A DNA stretch of 33,026 nucleotides from Candidatus Daviesbacteria bacterium RIFCSPLOWO2_01_FULL_39_12. Its GTDB lineage: Bacteria; Patescibacteriota; Microgenomatia; Daviesbacterales; UBA10151. This document shows positions 1-7,196 of this stretch, one piece after another. The notes below the pieces were generated by a model, which was given only the letters and a program-made list of their open reading frames with translations, did no database searches and was not told the origin of the DNA. The stretch is taken from contig MFDM01000023.1 of assembly GCA_001776905.1 (NCBI GenBank), positions 84,351 to 117,376 on the forward strand. The letters run 5' to 3'. The position numbers were made by a program, and so were the translations under genes. Position 1 is the first letter of the stretch. The number at the start of each line of letters is the position of its first letter.

Positions 1-2
1 AA

Positions 3-608
3 AATTTAAAAGGCGTGAAGATAAATACATTCAATAATACTTTACTGGAGAGCACCCTTGCTATTTTAAAGGATAGAAAAAAAATAAAAAGTATTAAGTT
101 CTTAAAAGGCAATAAGTTCTTTTTATTAGTTCTTCATAGACAGGAGCACATATTCTTTAAAAAGCAATTAATGAAAAAGTATTTGAAACTTCTTACCTCC
201 TTTGCAAATCAAAATTTAAATTGCGTTTTAGTTCTCCATAAATTAACAGAAAAATTTTTAAAACAAGAGGGTTTGATGTCTCAAGTAAAGAAAGATAAAA
301 ATATTATCTTTGTTCCCCGTTTACCATACACAGATTTTATAAACCTGATGCCCAAAGCGGAATTTATCGCTACAGACGGAGGCAGTAATCAGGAAGAAGC
401 TTATTATTTGGGAAAACCTTGTCTAATACTAAGAAACCGCACGGAAAGAATAGAGGGTTTAGGAGAAAATGCGGTTTTAAGTAAGGGGAGTGAGGATACA
501 ATTAGGCAATTTATAAATAACTATAAGAACTATCAGAGAGGCAAAGTAAAAATTAAGACTCCCCCATCTAAAATAATTGTAGACTATTTATTAAACCATC
601 AATATTAA
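3..608 (+). CDS. UDP-N-acetylglucosamine 2-epimerase (WecB-like), 5'-truncated
   Basis: C-terminal part of a non-hydrolysing UDP-GlcNAc 2-epimerase, which interconverts UDP-GlcNAc-type and UDP-ManNAc-type sugars in the cytoplasm. The frame is open to the window edge, and the GTG at position 15 is only an internal valine, so about half the usual ~370 residues lie outside. Visible family hallmarks are LHRQEH (WecB HRPEN-like), the block DGGSNQEEAYYLGKP matching the WecB D(S)GG.QEEA..LGKP signature, and RTERIEG matching RD.TERPE. It is followed after 3 bases by a GT2 gene on the same strand, so it is the visible head of a plus-strand run. It could equally be a WbpI-like epimerase acting on a diacetamido-uronate, and sequence alone does not separate these. 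Confidence 0.88.
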   Translation, partial: NLKGVKINTFNNTLLESTLAILKDRKKIKSIKFLKGNKFFLLVLHRQEHIFFKKQLMKKYLKLLTSFANQNLNCVLVLHKLTEKFLKQEGLMSQVKKDKNIIFVPRLPYTDFINLMPKAEFIATDGGSNQEEAYYLGKPCLILRNRTERIEGLGENAVLSKGSEDTIRQFINNYKNYQRGKVKIKTPPSKIIVDYLLNHQY

Positions 609-611
609 CTA

Positions 612-1652
612 ATGAGATATAAACTTATCAGTATCATTATAGCCACATATAATTCTCAAAGGATATTACCTCTTAGTTTGGAGTCGGTCAAAAAACAAAC
701 CTACCCTCAAAACAGATTAGAAATACTGATAATTGACGGCGGTTCAACCGATCAAACAATAAAGATTGCCCGAAAATTTGGCTGCAAAATTATCAGTAAC
801 CCAAAAAGAGAACCGCTTTTTGCCAAATATTTAGGTTTTATAAAAGCCCGCGGAGATTATATTTTATATCTTGACAGCGATGAAGTCATGGAAAATCCGG
901 ACAGTCTAATGTTGAAATATCTTATTTTTAAAAAAGATAAAAATATCGGGGTTGTCATACCAAGCGGCTATAAAGTTCCTCCTGGATATTCTTCCATAAA
1001 TTTCTATATTAATGAGTTCGGCGATCCATTCTCATTTTTTATTTATAGACTGTCAAAAGATGCCAACCATTTCACTAAAGAATTACTTGCTAAATATAAA
1101 AAAATATACGCGGATAAATCTTGCGTCATTTTCAACTTTGGCAATATTAAACTTCTTCCATTTCTAGAGTTTGGAGCTATGGGTATCATGACAAACTTAT
1201 GCTATCTCAAGAAAAATGTTAAGGAAATCAAGAAACATTTATTCATAAGCTCATTTATGTTTTATACTTTAAACAGCCAAACTACCAACGTGGCAATTGC
1301 CAAAAATGATCTAATCTATCATTACTCCTCTGATACTTTTGGAAAATATTTAAAAAAAATTAAATCGCGAGTGATAAATAATGTTTTCCAAACAGCTATG
1401 GGTAAAGCTGGATTTTCAGGCAGAGACCAATTCCAACCCATCTGGTTTCGTTTCAAAAGATATTTATTTATTCCCTATTCACTTACCCTTCTTTTCCCTC
1501 TAGTTGATGCCATCTATTTCTCAATTAGTAGGAAGAGATCTATTTATTTAATCCATCCCTTTCTTTGTATTTACACATGCATCTTAATAATCTATTATTA
1601 TTTCTTAAAATTACTTAATAGAAGGCCACAGATATTAAGTTACGGAAATTAA
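612..1652 (+). CDS. GT2 family glycosyltransferase with C-terminal membrane segments
   Basis: Family 2 (GT-A fold) glycosyltransferase that transfers a sugar from a nucleotide donor. The N-terminus has the typical SIIIATYNSQ opening, the IIDGGSTDQT block at about residues 40-49, and the metal-binding acidic motif DSDE at 88-91. The C-terminal ~60 residues hold two hydrophobic stretches (about 286-308 and 315-340), which suggests membrane attachment at the cytoplasmic face. The start follows the epimerase stop by 3 bases with no clear Shine-Dalgarno, consistent with translational coupling. Acceptor and donor cannot be told. The middle of the protein (residues 100-270) does not match a family I recognise. 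Confidence 0.88.
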   Translation: MRYKLISIIIATYNSQRILPLSLESVKKQTYPQNRLEILIIDGGSTDQTIKIARKFGCKIISNPKREPLFAKYLGFIKARGDYILYLDSDEVMENPDSLMLKYLIFKKDKNIGVVIPSGYKVPPGYSSINFYINEFGDPFSFFIYRLSKDANHFTKELLAKYKKIYADKSCVIFNFGNIKLLPFLEFGAMGIMTNLCYLKKNVKEIKKHLFISSFMFYTLNSQTTNVAIAKNDLIYHYSSDTFGKYLKKIKSRVINNVFQTAMGKAGFSGRDQFQPIWFRFKRYLFIPYSLTLLFPLVDAIYFSISRKRSIYLIHPFLCIYTCILIIYYYFLKLLNRRPQILSYGN

Positions 1653-1656
1653 ATCT

Positions 1657-2616
1657 ATGAAAAAAAGAATTCTTGTTACAGGCGGCGAAGGGTTTATTGG
1701 TTCACATCTAATCGATAGATTAATTAGTATTGGATTTGACACAGCCTCATTTGATGCCCATCTTAATTTTATTGATAACCATCGCTATTTTAACAGATGC
1801 TTCAAACTCAGGAAGAAACACCTTAAAGTCTCGTCCAAAATTTATCGGGGTGATATCCGAAATAAAGAAAGCATCCAGCGGGTAGTAGCTGATTTTTCAC
1901 CTGAAGTAGTGGTGCATCTGGCTGCATTGCCGATGGCGAGAGTTTCGGAAAAATATCATCATGATATGAGAACAATTAATTTGGATGGAACCCTTAATGT
2001 GCTTGAGGTTTTTGAACAATCCCAGGCCAGAAAAATTATCTATACTTCGTCCAGTATGGCTTATGGACATTTTAAACAAACTCCCATAGCGGAAAATAAT
2101 CTTTTAACTCCGGAGAATTTATACGGTGCCACAAAAGCTGCCGGGGAATATTTTGTTAAGCTAAGCAAGAAGGATTGGGTTATTATCAGACCTACCTCTG
2201 TTTACGGGTTTACCGACTGCTCAAATAGAGTTACGCAGCTACTGATCGATACCGCTATTTTAAAAAAACCTGCCTGGATTATCAAAGGAGAAATTTTAGA
2301 TTTTTCATATATCGATGACGTGGTTGATGGGTTTATAAAGTGTATCACCTTACCTCAAGCTATAGGTCAAACATTTAATATTTCGAAAGGAGAAGGTAGG
2401 GCAGTTTCAGAATTTGCCAAACTCGTCAAAGTTTATTTTCCAAAGTTTAGCTATCAAATCAGAAAAGCTGATAATCATCAGGTTTGGCGGGGATCTTTAG
2501 ATATATCAAAAGCAAAAAGGATTTTAGGGTTTACGCCAAAGTATAGAATTGAAGAAGGAATTCAAAAGATCTTGGAATTAATTAAAGAATATAATTTTTA
2601 CAAAGGTTTAAATTAA
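1657..2616 (+). CDS. NAD-dependent epimerase/dehydratase family (extended SDR)
   Basis: Nucleotide-sugar modifying enzyme of the extended short-chain dehydrogenase family. It shows the NAD-binding GGEGFIGS glycine motif at residues 9-16, HLAA at about 87-90, a TSSS stretch near 130-133 and the catalytic pair YGATK (Tyr156, Lys160). The dehydratase-type TDE triad is absent (TSSS instead), so a 4-epimerase or reductase is more likely than a dTDP-glucose 4,6-dehydratase. It sits 4 bases after the GT2 gene and ends the plus-strand run. Its 3' end overlaps the 3' end of the convergent reductase by 9 bases, leaving no room for a terminator. Substrate unknown. Confidence 0.85.
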   Translation: MKKRILVTGGEGFIGSHLIDRLISIGFDTASFDAHLNFIDNHRYFNRCFKLRKKHLKVSSKIYRGDIRNKESIQRVVADFSPEVVVHLAALPMARVSEKYHHDMRTINLDGTLNVLEVFEQSQARKIIYTSSSMAYGHFKQTPIAENNLLTPENLYGATKAAGEYFVKLSKKDWVIIRPTSVYGFTDCSNRVTQLLIDTAILKKPAWIIKGEILDFSYIDDVVDGFIKCITLPQAIGQTFNISKGEGRAVSEFAKLVKVYFPKFSYQIRKADNHQVWRGSLDISKAKRILGFTPKYRIEEGIQKILELIKEYNFYKGLN

Positions 2617-3351
2617 TCCCCCATTAATGCTGATTGCCTGGCCGGTGATATATCCGGCGTCTTCGGAACACAAGAAAGTAACAAGTTTTGCTACCTCCTC
2701 TTTTTTGCCTACCCGCTTAAGTGGTATGGACTGTATACTCTGCTGCAAAAAATTTCGTTCAATCTCATTTGCCATACCCGCATCGGTAAAGGCCGGACAA
2801 ATTGCATTTACTGTTATATTATACTTGGCTATTTCTTTTGCCAGCGCTTTCGTGAATCCGATAATGGCTGCTTTGCTCATGCAATAGCCAGTCAGACCGT
2901 ATTCTCCAACCAATCCGCATATTGATGACATATTGACTATTCTTCCGGCAGTGCTTTTTAGGATACTCGGCAGAAGCAGTTTCGTCACAAAATAAGTGCC
3001 GTAAATATTCACTTTTGTCACGATATCCCACTCCTCATCAGTCATTTTTAAAAAGGTCTGCCTTTTTATGGCGCCGGCATTATTTATCAGTATGTCTACT
3101 CGCCTAAATTTTTTTTGCACCAGGCGCATCATTGCCACAATTTCATCATGATTTAAAAAGTTTGCAAAATATAGCTCGCTATTTGGGGAAATATTTTTTA
3201 TTTGATGAAATGTCTTGGTTGATTCTGTTGACTTTTTACTCGCATGAAGAATAAGAGTGGCTCCTTCTGATGCGAGTTCAAAAGCTATGGCTTTGCCTAA
3301 GCCGCGAGAAGAACCGGTTACTATAGCAATTTTGCCTTCAAAACGTTTCAT
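2608..3351 (-). CDS. 3-ketoacyl-(CoA/ACP) reductase, FabG/PhaB-like SDR
   Basis: Classical short-chain dehydrogenase of 247 residues that reduces a 3-oxoacyl thioester (or related ketone) with NAD(P)H. Motifs: TGSSRGLG at residues 12-19 (cofactor binding), NNAG at 90-93, Ser143, Tyr156 and Lys160 of the catalytic triad (Y-C-M-S-K), and the C-terminal ITGQAISINGG. The chosen ATG at 3351 gives the usual MxxFEGKIAIVTG start and forms an ATGA overlap with the thiolase stop; a longer frame starting upstream lies inside the thiolase. Coupling to a thiolase suggests acetoacetyl-CoA reduction (PhaB-type). Base composition is GC-richer than the flanks. A sugar dehydrogenase role cannot be excluded. 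Confidence 0.9.
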   Translation of the reverse strand: MKRFEGKIAIVTGSSRGLGKAIAFELASEGATLILHASKKSTESTKTFHQIKNISPNSELYFANFLNHDEIVAMMRLVQKKFRRVDILINNAGAIKRQTFLKMTDEEWDIVTKVNIYGTYFVTKLLLPSILKSTAGRIVNMSSICGLVGEYGLTGYCMSKAAIIGFTKALAKEIAKYNITVNAICPAFTDAGMANEIERNFLQQSIQSIPLKRVGKKEEVAKLVTFLCSEDAGYITGQAISINGGLI

Positions 3352-4505
3352 ATATTTTCCACTAACACGGCAATTCCCTGCCCGCCTCCAATACATAAGC
3401 TGGCCATTCCGAATCGTTTTGATCGTTTTCTGAGCTCATAAATAAGTGTGGTTAATATGCGTGCTCCAGACGCTCCTATCGGATGACCCAAGGCGATAGC
3501 GCCACCGTTTACATTAACGATTTCCCCTTCAATTTTTAGGAGTTTTTGTACAGCAATGCTTTGAGCTGCAAACGCTTCGTTTATTTCCCAAAGATCTATA
3601 TCGGAAGTTTTTAATTTTGATTTTGCCAAACATTGTTTTGCGGCATAATAGGCTCCCAGACCCATGAATTCCGGATCCACTCCAACATAAGCATATTCGA
3701 TTATTTTTGCCATGGGTGGCAAATGATGTTTTCTTATAAAAAAAGCCGAGCTTAAAATAACTGCCGCCGCGCCATCGTTAAGTGAACAGGCATTCCCCGC
3801 AGTAACTGTACCATTTTTTTTAAACCCTGGACGTAAAGAAGCCAAAAGTTCAAGACTGGTATCTCTTCTGGGTTGTTCGTCAGTAGCAAACTTTTCTACC
3901 GGAACAATTTGTTCTGCAAATGAATTGTTATTTAGGGCCAGGAGCGCTTTTTGATGGCTTTCAAAAGCGTATTTGTCCTGTTCTTCTCTTGAAATATGAT
4001 ATTTTAGGGCGATATTTTCCGCTGTTACCCCCATCGGCTCATTGATCAGACTGCAAAATAAGCCGTCATATATCATGGCATCCTGAATTACTTGATTCCC
4101 CATCTTTACCCCAAACCGGTAATTTGGCAGAATATAGGGGGCTCGACTCATATTTTCCATTCCTCCGACAATGACAACTTGCGCTCTATCCAGAAGAATT
4201 GAATGCATACCCATGATGATACTGCGAAGCGACGAACCACAAAGCTTATTAACTGTGCACGAGGGAACCTCTTTGTGTATCCCGCTCTCATATGCCGCAA
4301 TTCTGGCGGGATTTTGCCCCAAACCAGCGGAGAGTACGTTTCCTAAAATTACCTCATCTACATAACGGGTGATGGAAGGGTTTGCTTTCAAGAGCGCCTT
4401 GATTGTAACCGTCGCTAACTTTGTGGCCGGTATATTGACTAAACTTCCGCCAAATTTTCCAATAGGCGTTCGTTTAGCGTCAACAATATACACAAATTGT
4501 TTCAT
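3348..4505 (-). CDS. Thiolase (acetyl-CoA C-acetyltransferase family)
   Basis: Full-length (385 residues) thiolase II-like protein that condenses two acetyl-CoA to acetoacetyl-CoA, or the reverse. All catalytic elements are visible: Cys89 in NKLCGSS, the NEAF motif at 309-312, His341 in GGAIALGHPIGASGAR, and Cys371 in CIGGGQG. The N-terminus (VDAKRTPIGKFGG) is canonical. It forms an ATGA junction with the downstream SDR, so the two are translationally coupled as in phaA-phaB pairs. No PHA synthase is present. A TTGCTT-17-TAGAAT element lies just upstream, inside the 5' region of the divergent methyltransferase. A thiolase inside a polysaccharide locus is unusual; one sampled line (4261-4320) is 55 percent GC by hand count. 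Confidence 0.94.
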   Translation of the reverse strand: MKQFVYIVDAKRTPIGKFGGSLVNIPATKLATVTIKALLKANPSITRYVDEVILGNVLSAGLGQNPARIAAYESGIHKEVPSCTVNKLCGSSLRSIIMGMHSILLDRAQVVIVGGMENMSRAPYILPNYRFGVKMGNQVIQDAMIYDGLFCSLINEPMGVTAENIALKYHISREEQDKYAFESHQKALLALNNNSFAEQIVPVEKFATDEQPRRDTSLELLASLRPGFKKNGTVTAGNACSLNDGAAAVILSSAFFIRKHHLPPMAKIIEYAYVGVDPEFMGLGAYYAAKQCLAKSKLKTSDIDLWEINEAFAAQSIAVQKLLKIEGEIVNVNGGAIALGHPIGASGARILTTLIYELRKRSKRFGMASLCIGGGQGIAVLVENI

Positions 4506-4515
4506 AAAGTATAAT
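4487..4515 (+). promoter_or_regulatory. Candidate promoter of the methyltransferase gene
   Basis: TATACA (4487-4492, four of six matches to the -35 consensus), a 17-base spacer and a perfect TATAAT (4510-4515). The -10 covers the first in-frame ATG (4514), so transcription would begin near 4522 and translation at the ATG at 4553. Seen directly; activity is inferred. Confidence 0.5.
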
Positions 4516-4517
4516 GT

Positions 4518-4546
4518 ATTCTAGCTTAAAATCCGCTCGGAAGCAA
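4518..4546 (-). promoter_or_regulatory. Candidate promoter of the thiolase-reductase pair
   Basis: On the minus strand: TTGCTT (4546-4541), a 17-base spacer, TAGAAT (4523-4518), then 12 bases to the thiolase ATG. The expected transcript would have a leader of only a few bases and no Shine-Dalgarno is visible. It interleaves with the opposing promoter at 4487-4515. Confidence 0.45.
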
Positions 4547-4552
4547 AGTGTT

Positions 4553-5527
4553 ATGAAAAAGCAACAGATATCTTCTTATGCTGCATGGAAACCAAGCAAA
4601 CCGATCTCCCGAGGCGCCCAAGCATATCATCAGGCAGTCACCTATGCATCCTGGCACATTGACAATATGGCAGAAATGATTCGGCTGGTAGAAAGAAGGG
4701 TTCGAACCGATGATATTGTGGTTGATTTTGGAGCAGGGACCGGCAGTTCAACCATTTACATAATTCGTGATATTCCCCGCAAATTTTTTCTGTTTCTGGT
4801 GGATAATTCACCGTCATGGCTTGGTAATGCCTATTCTATATTCCACACCAATCCAAATGTTAGATGTCTGCTGTTAGAAAAAAATCAGGATCAGTATCAG
4901 ACTTTGGATGAGTTGATGGGAAGAAACAGTGTAAATCATGTACTATCCGCCAATACTGTACATCTTATCCCAAACATAGCCGATGCGTTTGAAGGTATTT
5001 ATCGCGCACTTAAGGAAGGCGGGACATTTACATTTCAAAGTGGAAATATCAGCCGACAGGGAAGAGAAAAAGGAGTACTTATGATTGATGATTCAGTTGA
5101 GAGAATACATGATATAGCCATCTCTATTATCAGAAGAGACAATCGATATAAACACTACCAAAAAGATTTAAATAAACGGATGCAAGTGATGCGTGAGCAA
5201 AGAAAATTTGTATTTCCTGACCCAAGACCCCTCAACTATTACGTAGAAATACTTAAGAAAATTGGTTTTCGCAATATCCGTATCTCGCACAAAAAAATTA
5301 AAGTTAGCTACAAAGACTGGCTGTCTTTTTTGCGTGTCGGGCGTCTACAGGCAGGGATATTACCGGAAATTGGCGGTATTAAACTGACAGCAAAAGAAGA
5401 ACACGATAGGGATGAAATTATCACCAAAGCCTCCCATTTGCTTTTTGACGAACTTAAAAAACATAATGCTCTAGCCAATCATAAGTCATTTACCACAGAG
5501 TGGGTGTATGTCCAATCTCAAAAATGA
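4553..5527 (+). CDS. Class I SAM-dependent methyltransferase
   Basis: About 324 residues with an N-terminal Rossmann methyltransferase domain. The SAM-binding motif I is VDFGAGTGSS at about residues 58-67, and a later LSANTVHLI segment fits motif IV of the Methyltransf_11/25 type; the C-terminal third is charged and unassigned. The start was set at ATG 4553, not 4514, because a perfect TATAAT covers 4510-4515 and CGGAAG (4538-4543) is a plausible ribosome site. It is transcribed divergently from the thiolase and converges on the GNAT gene, 7 bases away. Context suggests methylation of a sugar or of an acyl sugar precursor, but the substrate is unknown. Confidence 0.8.
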   Translation: MKKQQISSYAAWKPSKPISRGAQAYHQAVTYASWHIDNMAEMIRLVERRVRTDDIVVDFGAGTGSSTIYIIRDIPRKFFLFLVDNSPSWLGNAYSIFHTNPNVRCLLLEKNQDQYQTLDELMGRNSVNHVLSANTVHLIPNIADAFEGIYRALKEGGTFTFQSGNISRQGREKGVLMIDDSVERIHDIAISIIRRDNRYKHYQKDLNKRMQVMREQRKFVFPDPRPLNYYVEILKKIGFRNIRISHKKIKVSYKDWLSFLRVGRLQAGILPEIGGIKLTAKEEHDRDEIITKASHLLFDELKKHNALANHKSFTTEWVYVQSQK

Positions 5528-5534
5528 AGGGTTT

Positions 5535-6323
5535 TTATAGAACTTTATGTAATACAATAAAGGGACTTATGAATTTGGCATGCCCTAGGTACATATACAC
5601 ATTGAGCACTTGAAGATTATTTAAAGAAATCACAGATTTTATTAAGGTGCAACCTTTATCTTCTAGTAAACGATACATACAATGGTAGAGCATTTTTCCC
5701 AATCCCCGACCCACATACTTCGGATCTAACCCTGCTAAACGGAATTCTGCGTAATCGGGATGTTCATTGACGATAAAAAACCCGATAATTAAGTTCTTAT
5801 CGTCAACAAATTTGTATACTATATCCGTACTTTGAAAGGAATTATCTATCCACTTTTCAAACCGATAGTTTGCTCCCGCTTTAGCAATATTTGGATCCAG
5901 ATGAAAACGGTCGGCAATAAATGTCGATCCGGCTATCTTTCGTATTAGCTTTTTATCCGATAATCCGGCCAAGATCAGCCGATATCCATCACCTCTTGAA
6001 AATACAAACTCATCCGGGTTCCAGCCGGATAAATCTATATCCAAAGTTATGGTTTGCTCGATATAATAAAAACCAACCTGATCGAGTAGCTGGATCTTGG
6101 AAAAATCCTTTGGCGGAATTTTGCTAAACAGCAAATCTCCTTTTTTAAGATGTAATGTACGCTGAAGATGCATAAGCAGTTTGTTGAGCGTGGCCACATT
6201 TTTAGCGGAAAAAAATTCAATTTCTACCGTGGTGTTGTTTAATGAATCGCTATCCCAAGGAATAAGCGCATAATGAAGTTTCGCTGTACCTACTTTTAAA
6301 ATTCGTGTCTTAGTTTCAAACAT
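5535..6323 (-). CDS. GNAT acyltransferase, WecD-like (amino-sugar N-acyltransferase)
   Basis: 262-residue protein with a C-terminal GNAT fold that transfers an acyl group from acyl-CoA to an amine. The acyl-CoA pyrophosphate loop is GRGLG at 205-209, followed by the LNVYMYLGH ending typical of the family. The block DRFHLDPNIAKAGANYRFEKW (about 138-158) closely resembles WecD (dTDP-4-amino-4,6-dideoxygalactose acetyltransferase) and is the main argument for a 4-amino-sugar substrate. Just upstream on the same strand lies an ArnB-type 4-aminotransferase (7193-8365), with an FkbM gene between. TATAAT lies 8 bases before the ATG. One sampled line (5701-5760) is 50 percent GC, unlike the AT-rich genes that follow. 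The acyl group could be acetyl or 3-hydroxybutyryl. Confidence 0.82.
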   Translation of the reverse strand: MFETKTRILKVGTAKLHYALIPWDSDSLNNTTVEIEFFSAKNVATLNKLLMHLQRTLHLKKGDLLFSKIPPKDFSKIQLLDQVGFYYIEQTITLDIDLSGWNPDEFVFSRGDGYRLILAGLSDKKLIRKIAGSTFIADRFHLDPNIAKAGANYRFEKWIDNSFQSTDIVYKFVDDKNLIIGFFIVNEHPDYAEFRLAGLDPKYVGRGLGKMLYHCMYRLLEDKGCTLIKSVISLNNLQVLNVYMYLGHAKFISPFIVLHKVL

Positions 6324-6331
6324 ACCTTTAC

Positions 6332-6337
6332 ATTATA
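6332..6337 (-). promoter_or_regulatory. Candidate -10 element for the GNAT gene
   Basis: Minus-strand TATAAT followed by 8 bases and the ATG at 6323. It overlaps the 3' end of the upstream FkbM gene. No convincing -35 is seen at 16-18 bases. If used, the mRNA would be essentially leaderless. Confidence 0.35.
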
Positions 6338-7196
6338 CAATTCTGCTTCTTTCCCAAAAACTATTATACGGAGTTATTTTTTTCAAGAACGAAAACTTTG
6401 ACTTCAAATAATCTACCAGATTATTTTTGGCCACATCTTCAATTAACAATACTATTTTAGGGAAACGTCTTATTAACTTACTACTTCCTTGCAGTGTGTA
6501 AAATTCATGTCCTTCCACATCTATTTTTAGATATGCTTCTTGGTATTCATTAGGAATAAATTTTAAGAAATTATCTAATTTGTTGGTTTTCACTAACACT
6601 TTTTCTTTAGAGTATATACCAGAAGTGGTATACATATTTTGAAACTCCTCAATATAAAAATACTTATTTTGTACCTTATCGGATAAAGCAACATTAAAGG
6701 CGGACACATTTGTTAAGTTATTTAACTTAACATTCTTTTTCAGAAGTCTAAAAGCATCCTGTTCAGGTTCGAATGAGAGAATTTTAAGACTCTTATTAAA
6801 CTTTTTTAACCTTACTCCTATAGAGACGGTATATTTACCAAAACTTGCTCCAACATCAATAAATGTAACTTTTCCCCCCTTTTCAAGCGATAATTCCATC
6901 TGCTTAATCAGTTCTTCTATGTCCTCTCTCTCGAAAGCAGGAGAGCCAATGCAAAAATCTGCGACCGCTTGACGGATATAAAAATCTCCCAAGGTGGTAT
7001 TCAATCGTAATTCTTTTGGATATAGGGGGAAAATCCTAAATGGATTTAGGAAACGGGGAATCAACGCGATAAATTGCGCTAACAGTATATAAGCTTTATA
7101 ATTTCTACACTCAAAAATAGCAGTAAATTTATTCAGTGGCAATAACAAATAAAATTTTATCCGCTCGAAAAATCCAAAAGAGTTAGATAAACTCAT
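6333..7196 (-). CDS. FkbM family methyltransferase
   Basis: 287-residue SAM-dependent O-methyltransferase of the FkbM type, often found in glycan clusters. Motif I is IDVGASFGKY at about 113-122, motif II is FEPE at 142-145, and the family-specific KIDVEGHE lies at about 216-223. The N-terminal 60 residues are hydrophobic/basic and may associate with the membrane. It forms an ATGA overlap with the aminotransferase upstream, so it is part of the same minus-strand operon. It probably methylates a hydroxyl on a sugar; the acceptor cannot be read from sequence. Confidence 0.9.
   Translation of the reverse strand: MSLSNSFGFFERIKFYLLLPLNKFTAIFECRNYKAYILLAQFIALIPRFLNPFRIFPLYPKELRLNTTLGDFYIRQAVADFCIGSPAFEREDIEELIKQMELSLEKGGKVTFIDVGASFGKYTVSIGVRLKKFNKSLKILSFEPEQDAFRLLKKNVKLNNLTNVSAFNVALSDKVQNKYFYIEEFQNMYTTSGIYSKEKVLVKTNKLDNFLKFIPNEYQEAYLKIDVEGHEFYTLQGSSKLIRRFPKIVLLIEDVAKNNLVDYLKSKFSFLKKITPYNSFWERSRIV

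Noticed and set aside
1657-2616. dTDP-glucose 4,6-dehydratase
   Set aside because: The catalytic TDE motif of dehydratases is absent (TSSS in that place), so an epimerase or reductase fits better.
2819-3031. Small minus-strand frame within the reductase
   Set aside because: It is in a shifted frame of a gene with intact catalytic motifs; no ribosome site supports it.
2608-4505. Polyhydroxybutyrate synthesis operon
   Set aside because: A PhaA-like and a PhaB-like gene are present, but there is no PHA synthase or phasin in the window, and the neighbours are sugar genes.
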